From CAWCTB01 sp963798275 (GTDB lineage: Bacteria > Acidobacteriota > Terriglobia > Terriglobales > Acidobacteriaceae): 64,000 bases of DNA. The DNA is taken from the NCBI GenBank assembly GCA_963798275.1, contig CAWCTB010000030.1, positions 124,001-188,000 of the forward strand, given 5' to 3'. The notes beneath the pieces were generated by a model. That model was not told where the DNA came from, did no database searches, and worked only from the letters and a program-made list of their open reading frames with translations. The stretch's first letter is position 1. Every line of letters starts with the position of its first letter. Below are positions 11,438-22,310 of this stretch, one piece after another. Position numbers and translations under genes: made by a program.

Positions 11438-14400
11438 TTACCAACTCATCCGCACGGCAAACTGAAACTGACGAGGGTTGTGGGCCGACTTGATTTCGCC
11501 CGAACTGCGAGTACGGCGTAACCCCGTCCAGGCTGTAGGTGCTTACCGGGTTGTAGTAATTGGCGCGGTTAAACAGATTGTAGGACTCTGCCCGGAATAA
11601 CAGGGCGAGCCGCTCCCGGATTTTGAAAGTCTTCTGAACCGACATGTCGTAGTCAACATAGGCCGGACCGGTGAACTGGTTGCGAGCCGAGTTCCCCAGG
11701 CAGGGCGTGCCCGCTTCTCCACTGTAAATGCCGACATCTCTGCTGGATCACGTACGGCGAAAACGAAGCTCCGATCTGCGAGCAGGCAACTGACGGCAAA
11801 ACGATGTTGGATTTGTTGCCAATGTACTGATTCGGATTTCCGCCGGTCGTGACCGGGCCGCTCAAGCTGACCCGCTGGGTCAACTCTCCGGCAATGGGAC
11901 CACTGAAGATGGTGAAGGGCTGGCCACTTTCGGCAATGAATATACCGCTCAAAGTCCAGCCGTTGAGCAGAACGGAGGGCTTGGAGTACGGAATTGCCCA
12001 GGTGTATTCGAGAATGAACCGGTTGGTCTGGTTATAGTCGGAGGGGCCGTAGTCGTTGTTCAGGTTATACGGGTCTTGCGGGATGGTGTAGGGCGTCACG
12101 TGGACCTGTCCCGCACCGGTGGTGTTCAGTCCGGCGGTCAGCAGGCCGGTCAGCGCGGACAGGTTTGCCGAGATCGACCCTTGGCCAAAAAGTGTGGGGG
12201 GCGGCAACGCTCCGCTGGTAGCGGAACCCAGAGCATAGAGGGTAGGGTTGGCCGTCCCATAGTACTGTAGCGCGTTTAGTTGTGTCATCAACGGCGCCGG
12301 GATCAGGCTTGGTCCCGCACCCGACCCGTCGTCGAGAGCCTTCGAATAGGTATACGAGGCCCGTGCCTGAAAGCCGTGCCAGTCCTGGGTCGAAACCTTG
12401 AACACGAAGGCGTTGTAGTTGCCGTATCCGCGGTCGGCCAAGGTGAAGACCGGTACATAGCTGAAAACATCGCAGGGCTGGAAAGAATTGCCGGCGGCCG
12501 AAGCCGTACAGAACCATTCATTGTTGAATCCGGTATTGGTGGTGACCGGCAGGTTCTGCATGAAATTGCCGATGTAACCGGCCTCGGCTGTTATCCGATT
12601 GGTGATCTGGCGCTGAATGGAGGCGCTCACTTGGCGCGTCATCGGGTTATTGAATTGCGTGGGATCGACGGCATTGAGGGCGAAGGGGACGCTCGCTGCC
12701 GTGTACGGTTGCAGATCCGGCGCAACGCCGAACAGGCTCGAATTTCCGATGGCACATTGCGCGCCACTGCAGTATTGGCTGGCGTAATTCTGGCCGTATA
12801 GAGTTTGCGGTTGAGTACTTGACAGGGGAGTGGGGCGGTTGAACATCAGTTGCGCGATGTCGCTGACCGGGATTTGATCGTAAAAGATTCCGAACCCAGC
12901 GCGGATTACGGTGTTTCCGCTGGGCGTCGACCAGGCGATTCCAACCCGCGGTTCGAAGTTCGTTTTGCTGGTGGTAAGGAAGTTCCCATTTCCCGATGTA
13001 TTGCAGTCCCACGGCAAGGAATAGTCATTGGCTTGATAGACGGAATACAAAATGGAGCCGCTGGTTGAGCAGTTGGTGCCGAAGGTGTCCACTACCTGTG
13101 ATTCGCCCTCACGCACCAATCCGTTGGCCACGGGATCGTAGTTCCAGATCGCGTGATTGACCTCGCTGGAAGGCGAGAAGTACTCATAGCGCAATCCAAG
13201 ATTCAAGGTGAGATTGGACTTGAGCCTCCATGAATCCTGCACGTATCCGGCAACGTCGTAGGAGTGAAAGGTGGACTGGTAAGGAACCGGAGCCTGGGTA
13301 GCGTAGTCGTAGCTGGGGCTGGAAAATGCTAACCCGCACGAGTTTGCGTTACAGGATTCACTGTCGCTGGTGAATGCACCGATATCGCCGGAAACCACGT
13401 AGCCACGGTTCACTCCGGTGTTGCTGAAGACGTTCTGCAGGCGGCGCAGGTCTACGCCCGTCCGTATGGTGTGTCTGCCCCGGAAAATCGTGACATTGTC
13501 CATCAACTCGCCTTCGGAGTCGCGCCGTTTGGCGGGGGAGCTCAGCGGCGCGCCGATCCGGGCGAAGGGGAACAGGCCGTCGAGCGAGGGCGCGATGATT
13601 GGAATCTGCCCCGGAATCTGAGCCCAGACCGAATCGTACCAACCGCCGAACGCTCCCTGAACCCCGCTCTGTGCGCCGGCATACTGAGGATCGAGGCCGG
13701 AGAGCAGGTAGGTGCGCATGGGTCCATCGGGTAAGCCCGCCTGTGCCGCATTGAAGTTGGCGTCCTGCGCGGCCTCGGTCACCTGAAAACGAGTGAAGCC
13801 ACCGCGAATCACGTTGCTGATTTGGTTGGAGAAGCGGTGGGTAAAGGTCACAGACAGGTTCTGATTCAAGGCGGAGCGTTGCGAGCCGTTGCCCGGATAC
13901 ACCGAAGAGGTCGGCAAAGTGTCGTCGTGAAGCTGTGACAAATCTTGCAGGTTGTAGCGGAACGACCAATCGGTATTGGCCGACTGGGTGAAATCGATGC
14001 GGCCAAGGTAATTGCTTACATTGGTGTAATTGGGCGCCTGCCCCTGGTAGAACTCCAGCACATTCGGAATGGCGACAACGTTGGCCTGCGGATACAGCGA
14101 GAGCACGCTTTGCGCGAACTTCGCATCCGCGTATCCGGGACTGTCCGGCGAGAAGTCGGAAAGGTGGCTGCGATCATAAGAACTCGGCACCCGCTCGAAG
14201 ATCGGCGTCGGATTGTTGATGCGCGTTCCCTCGTAGTCGCCAAACCAGAACCACCTCCGCAAGAAGGAACCGCCAGCCCGTCCGCCAAACTGCTGCGACG
14301 AAAATGGCTGGGTGTAGCTGTTGTGCTGTGCCAGGATCGCCGACGGATTGAAGAGCTGATTGCAGTTCGCAGACCCGTAGGCCGCACCCGGAGAGGTACA

Positions 14401-15646
14401 GTACTGCGTGCCATACTGGCTGTTCAGCGACTCCACCGTCTTCACGTACTGGTTATAGGTCGTCGGCTCGTATATCGGTGTGGCAAAAGGGTTGATGTCC
14501 GTAATTGGATTGGTATTGGGAGCTGGCCCAACATTCAGCGGGCCGGCGAACGCCGCAGCCTGTTGGAATCCCGAGGCGCTGTAAGCTGAGATGGGCGATC
14601 CTGAGTTGAACGCATCGGAGCCGAAGAAGCCAAAGATGCTGCCGTGGAAGTGAGCGGTTCCCCGCTGGGTCACGATGTTCACCACGCCGCCCATGTTGCG
14701 TCCAAATTGGGCGTCGGCCGTAGCGGTGGTAACGCGAAACTCCTGGATGGCGTCATTCACCTGAAACGGGATCGCCTGATTGCTGCTGGAGGCGACGTTG
14801 TCCATGCCATCGAGCAGGAAAGCGTTGGAGGTCGGACGCTGACCAGAAACACTGAACGTCGTGTCCTTCAGCTCCGAGCCGGCGGGTACGTCGTGGGTGC
14901 TGGCCACGAGCAATCCCAAGGTGAGGAAGTTCCGGTTGTACAGCGGCAGGGTGCGCAGTTGGTTGGCTGTGATCACGGTGCTCACCGACGTGGAAATAGT
15001 GTCCAGTGGCACCGGCGACTCGACCGTCCCTGTCTGCGGAGTTGGTTTCTTCGGCCCACCGGCCTTGGCACTCCCGGGTGCAGGCGGTTGTCCGGTCGTC
15101 GTCTGGGGAGGGTTGGTTTGCGAAGAAGTCTGCGCCTGCCCCGGCGATCCTGCGGCCTCCGGTCCTGCCGTGAAACTGGCAAGGACTGGGCGAGATTGTA
15201 TGCGAGAGCCACTTCGGGCCGAATGGTTCAGTCCCGCCTGGGTCGCCCCCGGGACAGTACCCACTCTTCCCTGGTATCTCGGGCGAGCGCTGGAGCCATG
15301 AGGTCGATGGCAGTTTCGCGGCTATGAATGGCGGAAGCAACTGCCGGTTCTCCCCGACCTGCACATCGAACTTCACCGCCTGGGGCGCAAAGTTGTATCC
15401 CGCTGACTCAGCCGAGATCACATAGCCTTCGGCGGGAGTGACGTCGGCAAAGAAATACAGGCCGTCCGAGTTGGTGGTCGTGGTTCGCTCGGTGCGCAAG
15501 GAGTCGTTGCGCAAAGTGACCCGCACGCCCGACAAGGGAACGTCCGATTGATCCTCGGCATCACCCGTTATAAGGGCCCTGTCTTGGGCCAGAGATACAA
15601 CAGAGAGAGCAACCAACAACAGAAACAAAACCAAGGCTTTCCGCAT
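11438..15646 (-). CDS. Oar-like TonB-dependent outer-membrane receptor with carboxypeptidase-type N-terminal domain (at least three frameshifts)
   Basis: A protein of about 1,400 residues of the acidobacterial TonB-receptor type. It has a signal peptide from the ATG at 15646 (MRKALVLFLLLVALS), then a carboxypeptidase-regulatory-like domain (SGVRVTLRNDS, SDGLYFFADV). A Pro/Gln/Thr-rich linker leads to a plug domain (LPLYNRNFLTLGLL, FLLDGMDN, GGVVNIVTQRG) and a large beta-barrel. Frame breaks lie at about 15180-15330 in the linker, at about 11740 (continuing DVGIYSGEAGTP) and at about 11500, where one extra base turns FGEIKSAHNPRQF into another frame. With all corrected, the barrel ends RQFQFAVRMSW with its last residue aromatic, as expected for outer-membrane insertion, and stops at 11438. 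The substrate is unknown. Confidence 0.85.
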
Positions 15647-16081
15647 GGCCGGGAGACTCCGAATCTCCAGTAAATGTGGTTCAACACTTCCGCTGGACGA
15701 CGCATCACGACCGGGAGGCTGGGACCACCGAGCGCATTGATTCTGCACACTATGCACCTTTTGGCTCGATTTGGGAAGCTAGAACTGTTTGCTCTGGCCG
15801 TTTAGTGCCATAAACTGCTGATTCGTACGGGCTTCCTGCGACGTTGGGATTGGAAAGGGAAAAGGTAACAGATGAAGGTAAGTGCCATTCGGGAACTCCG
15901 TTTTCGTCCGTGGCCCAGTTTGGTTTTCCTGCAACGAAGACTCCTCCGTCCGTCATCTAAGAACTTGACAATGAAAGACTCAAGTTCTATATTCGTGCTG
16001 CTGTGAAGAGAACTGGAAGTGTTGAGAAGGTACTCTTTTTCAAGCATTTAGGAACTTGCTAGTCGTAGGAGGGTGGCTGCA
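15647..16081. other. Intergenic region upstream of dnaK
   Basis: About 435 bp between divergent genes. The right-hand part holds the dnaK promoter and HAIR operator, annotated separately. In the rest two short overlapping minus-strand frames can be read, but they have no recognisable product or ribosome site and are not proposed as genes. Confidence 0.5.
15963..15993 (+). promoter_or_regulatory. dnaK promoter overlapped by a HAIR operator (HspR site)
   Basis: TTGACA at 15965-15970 and TATATT at 15988-15993 are separated by exactly 17 bp, a near-ideal vegetative promoter. CTTGACA-N7-ACTCAAG at 15964-15984 matches the HspR-associated inverted repeat (consensus CTTGAGT-N7-ACTCAAG) in 12 of 14 positions. 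The surrounding 8-bp arms GAACTTGA and TCAAGTTC form a perfect palindrome. The operator covers the -35 element and most of the spacer, so binding would block RNA polymerase. hspR itself lies downstream at 20351, which implies negative feedback. Confidence 0.85.
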
Positions 16082-18010
16082 ATGGGAAAGATTATCGGAA
16101 TTGACCTGGGTACCACCAATTCAGTGGTCGCTGTCATGGAAGGCGGCGAGCCTAAGGTCATACCTAACGAAGAAGGCGGCCGGACCACGCCGTCGGTGGT
16201 TGGTTTCACCAAGAACGGCGAGCGGCTGGTAGGACAGGTCGCCAAACGCCAGGCCATCACCAATCCTGAAAACACCATTTATTCGATCAAGCGCTTCATG
16301 GGCCGTCGCTTCGATGAAGTGAACGAAGAGATGAAGATGGTGCCCTACAAGGTGGTGCAGTCGGGCGATCACGTGGCTGTCGTGGCGCAGGGGAAGGAAT
16401 ACACTCCGCCCCAGATTTCGGCCTTGATTCTGCAAAAGCTGAAGAAGGCGGCCGAAGACTATCTCGGCGAGAAGGTGACCGAAGCCGTCATCACGGTTCC
16501 GGCGTACTTCAATGACGCGCAGCGGCAGGCGACGAAAGACGCCGGCCAGATTGCCGGACTGGAAGTGAAGCGCATCATCAACGAGCCGACCGCCGCCGCC
16601 CTGGCTTACGGACTCGACAAGAAAAAGGACGAGACCATCGCCGTGTATGACTTCGGCGGCGGCACCTTCGACATCTCGATCCTCGAAGTGGGCGAAGGCG
16701 TCATCGAGGTGAAGTCGACCAACGGCGACACGCACCTCGGCGGCGACAACATCGACCAGCGCATCGTCGACTGGCTGATCGCTGAGTTCCAGAAAGACGA
16801 AGGTCTCGACCTGAGAGCGAAGGGCAACGAAATGGCGCTGCAGCGTCTGCGTGACGCAGCCGAGCGCGCCAAGATCGAGCTCTCCACCACGATGGAGACC
16901 GAGATCAATCTGCCGTTCATCACGGCCGATGCCAGCGGTCCGAAGCACCTGGTGAAGAAGCTGACGCGCTCGCAAGTTGGAAGAGATGGTTCGCGACATC
17001 ATCGACCGTTCCATCCGTCCGTGCGAACAGGCGCTGAAGGACGCGGGCATCGATGCCAGCAAGATCGACGAAGTGGTGCTGGTCGGCGGACAGACGCGCA
17101 TGCCTGCGATCCAGGCACTGGTGAAGAAGATCTTCGGCAAGGAACCGCATAAAGGCGTCAATCCCGATGAAGTGGTCGCGGTAGGGGCGGCAATCCAGGG
17201 TGGGGTGCTGGGCGGCGAGGTGAAAGACCTGCTGCTGCTCGACGTGACTCCACTGACGCTGTCGATCGAGACCATGGGCGGCGTGGCGACGCAGATGATT
17301 CCGCGCAACACGACCATCCCGACCAAGAAGACGGAGATGTTCTCGACCGCGGCCGACAACCAGACGTCGGTCGAGGTGCACGTGATGCAGGGCGAACGTC
17401 CGATGGCGCGCGATAACCGCACCCTGGGAAAGTTCCACCTGACGGGACTGCCTCCGGCTCCGCGTGGCGTGCCGCAGATCGAGGTCACGTTCGACATCGA
17501 TGCCAACGGCATCCTGAACGTGAACGCCAAGGACATGGCCACCGGCAAGGACCAGAAGATCACGATCACGTCGTCTTCCGGTCTGAGCAAGGAAGAGGTC
17601 GAGCGCATGGCGAAGGACGCCGAAGCGCACTCCGCCGAAGACAAGGCGCGGCGCGAGGAAGTGGAAGCGCGCAACCAGCTCGACGGCATGGTGTACAGCA
17701 TCGAGAAGATGCTGCGCGAGCACGGCGACAAGATCTCCGGGCAGGAGCGAGCCGACGTCGAGAACGCGCTGGCCGATGCCAAGAAGGCGCTGGAAGGAAC
17801 CGACGCGGGGGCGATGAACTCGGCCCGCGAGAAGCTCCAGGCGGCTTCGCACAAGCTGGCGGAAGCCATGTACAAGGCAACCTCGGCGCAAACGCCTCCG
17901 ACGGGCGGAGCGGCTCCGGGCGGCGATGGCGGCGCCTCGGGCGGCGTCAGCAGAAGAAGGACGAAGGCGTCATCGATGCGGAGTACGTGGACGTGGAGGA
18001 GAAGAAATAA
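16082..18010 (+). CDS. dnaK: Molecular chaperone DnaK (two frameshifts)
   Basis: Hsp70 chaperone of about 642 residues. The ATG at 16082 follows AGGAGGG with an 8-bp gap. The ATPase domain starts GKIIGIDLGTTNSVVAVMEG and contains the second phosphate loop DFGGGTFDIS; the substrate-binding half has LLLLDVTPLTLSIET. One extra base at about 16972-16975 breaks the frame before KLEEMVRDIIDRS. One missing base at about 17950 breaks it before QKKDEGVIDAEYVDVEEKK, the usual Hsp70 tail, which ends at 18010. Both breaks lie in the most conserved type of gene, supporting sequencing error. It works with DnaJ, encoded 258 bp downstream, and should be repressed by HspR through the HAIR site upstream. Confidence 0.95.
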
Positions 18011-18035
18011 GCTGCCCAGCTGTCAGCGGCCAGCG

Positions 18036-18061
18036 TCAGCTATCAGCTATCAGCTATCAGC
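18036..18061. repeat. Heptamer tandem repeat in the dnaK-dnaJ gap
   Basis: Three exact copies of TCAGCTA followed by a partial fourth. Degenerate relatives continue through the 258-bp gap: GCTGATGGCTG appears near 18168 and again near 18211. Such short heptamer tracts are known in intergenic DNA of cyanobacteria. No function can be assigned here. Confidence 0.7.
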
Positions 18062-18268
18062 AAAGCGGGGGCGCGACGAGCGCCCCTTCGCCTCATGGCT
18101 CAAGCAATAAGGGCTCTCGGACCAGCAAATATGCTTTCGACAAGACGAGAATCGGAATTAGCTGAAGCTGATGGCTGAAAGCCTGGCAGCTTGCGAACTG
18201 GATGGCCGGCGGCTGATGGCTGGCGGCTCCTTACTGACACCGGACACTGATGACTGATACCTAACACA

Positions 18269-19505
18269 ATGGCCACCACCACCAAAAAAGACTATTACGC
18301 CGACCTCGGGGTAAAGAAGAACGCCACGGCGGAGGAGATCCGCAAGGCGTTTCGCAAGCTGGCGCGCAAGTATCATCCCGACGTCAATCCCGGCGACAAG
18401 TCGGCGGAGGAGAAGTTCAAGGCCCTCTCCGAGGCCAACGATGTCCTGAGCGATCCCAAGAAGCGCAAGATTTACGACCAGCTCGGCTTCTACTCCGACA
18501 ACATCGATCCCGCGGCCGCCGAGGCGTACGCCCGCGGTGGAGGATTCGGCGCCGGCGGCTTCGGTGGTCCGGGCTCATCGCGGGGCGGAGGCCACACTAC
18601 CACGCAGGAAGTGCCCTTCGATTTCGGTGGCTTCGACTTTACCGACTATGCCGAGGGCGCGGGAGCAGCGGGCCGCCGAACCGCGGGCGGCGGGAACTTC
18701 CGCGACATCTTCGCGAATATCTTCCGGGGAGCCGGACACGAAGAGGTGGCCCAGCGTCCAGAGCCGGGCACCGATCTCGAGTATCAGGTCAACGTGGGCT
18801 TCTGGCAGGCCATCAAGGGCACGGTGATGAAGCTGGAAGTCCCTCACCTGGAGACCTGCGGCCATTGCCACGGCAGCGGATACATCGAAAGCCCGGGAGT
18901 GTGCCCCGAGTGCAAAGGCAAGGGCACGATCACGCAGAAGAGCGGCAGCATGAAGTTCAACGTGGCCTGCCCGCGCTGCGGCGGCAGCGGCAAGAACCGC
19001 ACGGTGTGCAACGTCTGCCACGGCGAAGGGCGCGTGGAGCGGACCGAGTCGCTGGAAGTGCGGATCAAGGCGGGCACTCGCGACGGCCAGCGCATTCGAC
19101 TCGCTGGGCGCGGCAACGCCGGCGTGATGGGCGGTGCTCCCGGCGATCTCTACATCGTGGTGCGTGTGGGCGAGCATCCGCTCTTCAAGCGCGAAGGTGA
19201 CGACATTTACCTGACCGTGCCGGTGTCGATGACGGAAGCGGCCTTGGGAGCGAAGGTCGAAGTGCCCACCATCGACGGACGGGCTCTGCTGAAGATTCCT
19301 CCCGGCACCAGCAGCGGACAGAAGCTGCGCTTGCGCGAAAAAGGGCGTTCCCTCGGCCGTGCAAGAGGGCCAGCGCGGCGATGAGATCGTGGAGATCAAG
19401 CTGGTCGCGCCCGCGGTACGGGACGAGCGCTCGAAAGAAATCCTGCGCGAACTGGCGAAGCTGAACCCCGAAGATCCGCGCGAAGAGTTGTGGAAGCAGG
19501 TGTGA
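18269..19505 (+). CDS. dnaJ: Chaperone protein DnaJ (frameshift near the end)
   Basis: Hsp40 co-chaperone of about 411 residues that delivers substrates to DnaK and stimulates its ATPase. The J domain has the invariant HPD (KYHPDVNPGD). A Gly-rich stretch follows, then the zinc region with all four CxxCxGxG motifs (CGHCHGSG, CPECKGKG, CPRCGGSG, CNVCHGEG), then the C-terminal substrate-binding domain. One extra G in the run at 19343-19345 shifts the frame after LREKG. The corrected sequence VPSAVQEGQRGDEIVEIKL runs to the stop at 19503-19505. It belongs to the dnaK-dnaJ-acetyltransferase-hspR cluster. Confidence 0.94.
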
Positions 19506-19560
19506 GTGAGCAGCCCGCAGCTAGCAACTAGACCTTGCTTGGCTCTTAGGGTTTTGAAAG

Positions 19561-19800
19561 GGCACGGCTTCAGAGGCTGCTGAAAAAAGAGGCTCCCGGG
19601 TAGAGCTGGCCTTCAGGCCAGCGTTTAAGCCGTTGCAAATACATAGGGGCTTTAGCCCCGGTATCACGTTGAACGGACTTTTTCAGCAACCTCTTCAGCC
19701 GTGCCGCAAAAGCGCATGATAAGGTCGGCATTAGCCGCTGGGGTGACGGGTTCTCCGCAATGCCGCTCCCTAGAGGATATAGCACGAAATTGCGAGACAC
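19561..19800. repeat. MITE/REP-like palindromic repeat, copy 1 of the long-arm type
   Basis: The element has 27-bp imperfect terminal inverted repeats (left arm 19561-19587, right arm 19679-19705, 3 mismatches). Between the arms lie two perfect hairpins, CTGGCCTTCAGGCCAG at 19606-19621 and GGGGCTTTAGCCCC at 19646-19659. A further tail of about 95 bp to 19800 resembles the tail of the copy at 59.7-60.0 kb (shared GCACGAAATTGC). There is no reading frame inside, so it would depend on a transposase elsewhere. It fills the gap between dnaJ and the acetyltransferase gene. Confidence 0.75.
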
Positions 19801-19841
19801 CCCGCAAGATGCTAATTGCTAGCTGCAGAAATAGCTCACTC

Positions 19842-20364
19842 ATGACTCCGGTCCTGGAAACAAAACGGCTGGTATTACGGCGGCTGCAGTCTGCTGACGC
19901 CCCTGCGATCTTCGCCATTATCGGCGATGAGGTGGCCATGCAATATTATCCGCAGCGCTTCCGATACGACGATGCGGTGAAATGGGTGGCACGTAACCGG
20001 CAACGCTACAAGCAGCATGGATTCGGCCTGTACGCGGTGTTGCTGAAGGGCGAATCGGAGCTGATCGGCGACTGTGGCATCGTAAGAGCAGCACGTGGAG
20101 GGCGAGCCGGCACTGGAAGTGGGCTATCACTTCAGCCGCGATCACTGGGGCCACGGGTACGCGACGGAGGCGGCGCGCGCCTGCATGGGGCTGGCGTTCC
20201 ATGCCTTCGGCGCCGGCAAAGTGATTTCGCTGATCCGCCCGGAGAACCTGCCGTCGCGCCGGGTGGCGGAGCGCAACGGCATGCAGATTGAACGGCAGGT
20301 GGTGCATTACGGGCTGCCACACCTGGTCTATGCCATGAGGCGGGAGAATTATGGGCAAGCGTAA
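19842..20364 (+). CDS. GNAT family N-acetyltransferase, RimJ/RimL-like (frameshift)
   Basis: About 173 residues. It opens with LETKRLVLRRLQSADAPAIF, the usual start of RimJ/RimL-type acetyltransferases. The acetyl-CoA loop region reads HWGHGYATEAARA, close to the family R/QxxGxG/A motif, and is followed by NLPSRRVAERNGM. These enzymes transfer acetyl groups to protein N-termini or small amines; the substrate here is unknown. One extra A at 20084-20085 separates GDCGIV from EQHVEGEPALEVGYHF. The stop overlaps the start of hspR by 14 bp, so hspR is probably translated from the same message. Confidence 0.82.
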
Positions 20365-20758
20365 GAAGCAAGGCACGTACATGATCAGCTCGGTGGCGGA
20401 GATGTACGGGATTCACCCGCAGACCTTGCGCCTGTACGAACGCGAAGGGCTGTTGAAGCCGTCGCGCACCGAGGGGAACACCCGGCTCTATACCGACGAA
20501 GATCTGGAACGGCTGGAGTTGATCCTGTCGCTGGCGCGCGATCTTGGGGTGAACATTTCCGGCATCGCCATCATCCTGCAAATGCGCGAGCGCATGGACG
20601 AAATGCAGCGCCAGATGGCGGAGTTCGTCAGCTACGTTCGCAGTGAGGTGATGACGCGCGCCAAACAGGCCAGCGGCGATCCCGGGCGCGGCGCTATCGT
20701 TCCAGTCCGCCACCCGATGCTGCTGCGCCCCGACAAGAAGCCGGAAGGCAAACGCTGA
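20351..20758 (+). CDS. hspR: MerR-family heat-shock repressor HspR
   Basis: A 135-residue MerR-type regulator. The winged-helix motif is intact: MISSVAEMYGIHPQTLRLYEREGLLKPSR, then NTRLYTDEDLERLELI. It continues with a helical dimerisation stretch and a short basic tail. HspR represses dnaK operons by binding HAIR inverted repeats, usually with DnaK as co-repressor. A matching HAIR site overlaps the dnaK promoter at 15964-15984, and the gene sits two genes after dnaJ, the layout known from actinobacteria. Together the site and the context make the name secure. It overlaps the acetyltransferase gene by 14 bp. Confidence 0.92.
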   Translation: MGKRKKQGTYMISSVAEMYGIHPQTLRLYEREGLLKPSRTEGNTRLYTDEDLERLELILSLARDLGVNISGIAIILQMRERMDEMQRQMAEFVSYVRSEVMTRAKQASGDPGRGAIVPVRHPMLLRPDKKPEGKR

Positions 20759-20893
20759 CCATGCCGGCCTGGAACGGCGAGAGGGCCGCCTCGGCGTTCG
20801 GTTCGCCAAAAGCCACGCACATCAGTCGCCTATAGCGGGACACGAAATTTCGAGCTAACATCTTGGCGTCGTAGCAACTCGATGGAGTTTGCC

Positions 20894-21349
20894 ATGGCCG
20901 TTATTCTCTTACGCGATGTTGTCGAAGCGCTCGATCTGCAGAGCGATGAACTGACTTCCTATCTCGATCCCGATACCGGCGAGATCCTGACCTTCAACCA
21001 GGAAGAGGCCTCCATCGCCAGCGGCGACCGATGGGACCATGCTCCGGAATGGATGAGGGAGTCGCTGCCCAAGATCAGGCGCGCGTTGGAAGATGACCGC
21101 ATGTTGGAGCTTCCCGACCGCGTCCACATTGATGAGTGGCGCATGATGCAGGACTTCGCCGAGGCACAGCAAGCCTGTGAGTGCCGCGCCGAATTGCAGG
21201 ATGCAGTGCACGGCGCAGGTGCGTTTCGGCTGTTTCGACGCACGATTCAGCGCTTTGGATTGGAGGAGTCATGGTACGCCTTCCGCAATCAATGTATGGA
21301 GCGGGTGGCGCGCCAGTGGCTGGAAGAAAACAATCTCAAGTATCGATAA
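20894..21349 (+). CDS. UPF0158 family protein
   Basis: About 151 residues. It shows the UPF0158 pattern: an N-terminal segment ending SYLDPDTGEIL, a central WMRESLPKIRRALED, and a C-terminal RLFRRTIQRFGLEESWYAFRN followed by VARQWLEENNL. The family is soluble and of unknown function. The ATG at 20894 has GGAG seven bases upstream and is preferred; an in-frame ATG at 20882 is possible. It stands alone between hspR and the convergent YwiC-like gene, from which it is separated by only a few bases. Confidence 0.8.
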   Translation: MAVILLRDVVEALDLQSDELTSYLDPDTGEILTFNQEEASIASGDRWDHAPEWMRESLPKIRRALEDDRMLELPDRVHIDEWRMMQDFAEAQQACECRAELQDAVHGAGAFRLFRRTIQRFGLEESWYAFRNQCMERVARQWLEENNLKYR

Positions 21350-21356
21350 CTGTCCG

Positions 21357-22208
21357 TTACGCCAAAAAAGCCGCACAAAGCAGCGCGCCGAACAGCAGGG
21401 CGTGCGCCAGTTCGGTAAAGCCCAGCCGGTGTAGGTTAAGCGGCTGGTGACCGCGCACAAACCAGAACGTCCCCCGAAGTAGCACGGGGATAAAGGCAAG
21501 CGCCGCCATCCGAGGCAGAAGGCCGCTGCCGATTCCCAGCAGCAGAACCGCCATCAAAGCAAACTGCCCGATCAGAAAGAAACGCCCCTGCTTCCACTTC
21601 TGTTCGAAGCTGTTCAGCCGCGCGGAGTGAACCCGTACCTGCACGAAGTGAATCTGGTCGGCGGCAAACAGCCAATTCGCAGCCCAGAGCGTGAGCGCGG
21701 TGCGATCGAGCATCCCAGTGGCAACATAATACGCAGCCGCGGCCGTAGAGGTCAGACCAAGCGCTCCGATCATCTGCGCAGGCATTCTGCCTCGGCGTCC
21801 CAGTCTCTTTACCGCGGTTTGCGCGGCGAAGGCGAGGCCGGAGAATATGACAATGAGCAGCAGCCCGCGCGCATAGCCCATTGCAAACAGCAGAGCGCCG
21901 CAGATGGCCGCAATCGCGGCAATTGCGAAGCTCAGTCGCTTCACCGCCAGCCGTTCTTCTGCTGTCTGCGCCTTGATGGCAGAGGTTCCCATCCACGCTT
22001 CCAGCGGCGTGCGCAGCCAGAAAACAGCGATGGCGGCAGTGGCGAACAGCATCAACGCGGTGGCGTTTACACCGTGGCCTGCGGCGACGATCGCACCAAC
22101 CGCCAGGGGAACCAGCATCATGCCCCACGCGCCGTGCTCGCGCGGAATCAACATCGTCTTCAGCCTGGCTTTGCTTGCGGGCATTACGTGGGCTGCCATG
22201 TCTTGCAT
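21357..22208 (-). CDS. YwiC-like integral membrane protein
   Basis: About 283 residues, nearly all hydrophobic, with eight or nine membrane segments. The motif PREHGAWGMMLVPL near the N-terminus identifies the YwiC-like family, whose function is unknown. In Bacillus subtilis ywiC lies in the anaerobic narK-fnr region. Here the gene sits directly downstream of the haem-type radical SAM gene at the end of a cytochrome island, which again suggests a link to respiration. The start is placed at the ATG at 22208; a longer in-frame start at 22286 is less convincing because it leaves a 24-bp gap and adds a non-conserved tail. Confidence 0.7.
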   Translation of the reverse strand: MQDMAAHVMPASKARLKTMLIPREHGAWGMMLVPLAVGAIVAAGHGVNATALMLFATAAIAVFWLRTPLEAWMGTSAIKAQTAEERLAVKRLSFAIAAIAAICGALLFAMGYARGLLLIVIFSGLAFAAQTAVKRLGRRGRMPAQMIGALGLTSTAAAAYYVATGMLDRTALTLWAANWLFAADQIHFVQVRVHSARLNSFEQKWKQGRFFLIGQFALMAVLLLGIGSGLLPRMAALAFIPVLLRGTFWFVRGHQPLNLHRLGFTELAHALLFGALLCAAFLA

Positions 22209-22310
22209 ACTAGCGCGCGCAGGTGTGTCATGGCTGTGACCAAAGTCTCGCCCGCCCAAAAAAACGCGCCGAAAGAATCGGCGCATACCTTGCGAATGCC
22301 TGAACGAGAT

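Noticed and set aside
16121..17875. A 584-codon open frame on the minus strand opposite dnaK
   Set aside because: It mirrors the codon bias of dnaK on the other strand, has no motif or ribosome site, and dnaK is certain.
18036..18061. Heptamer repeats as a CRISPR array
   Set aside because: Units are 7 bp in direct tandem with no spacers and no cas genes nearby.
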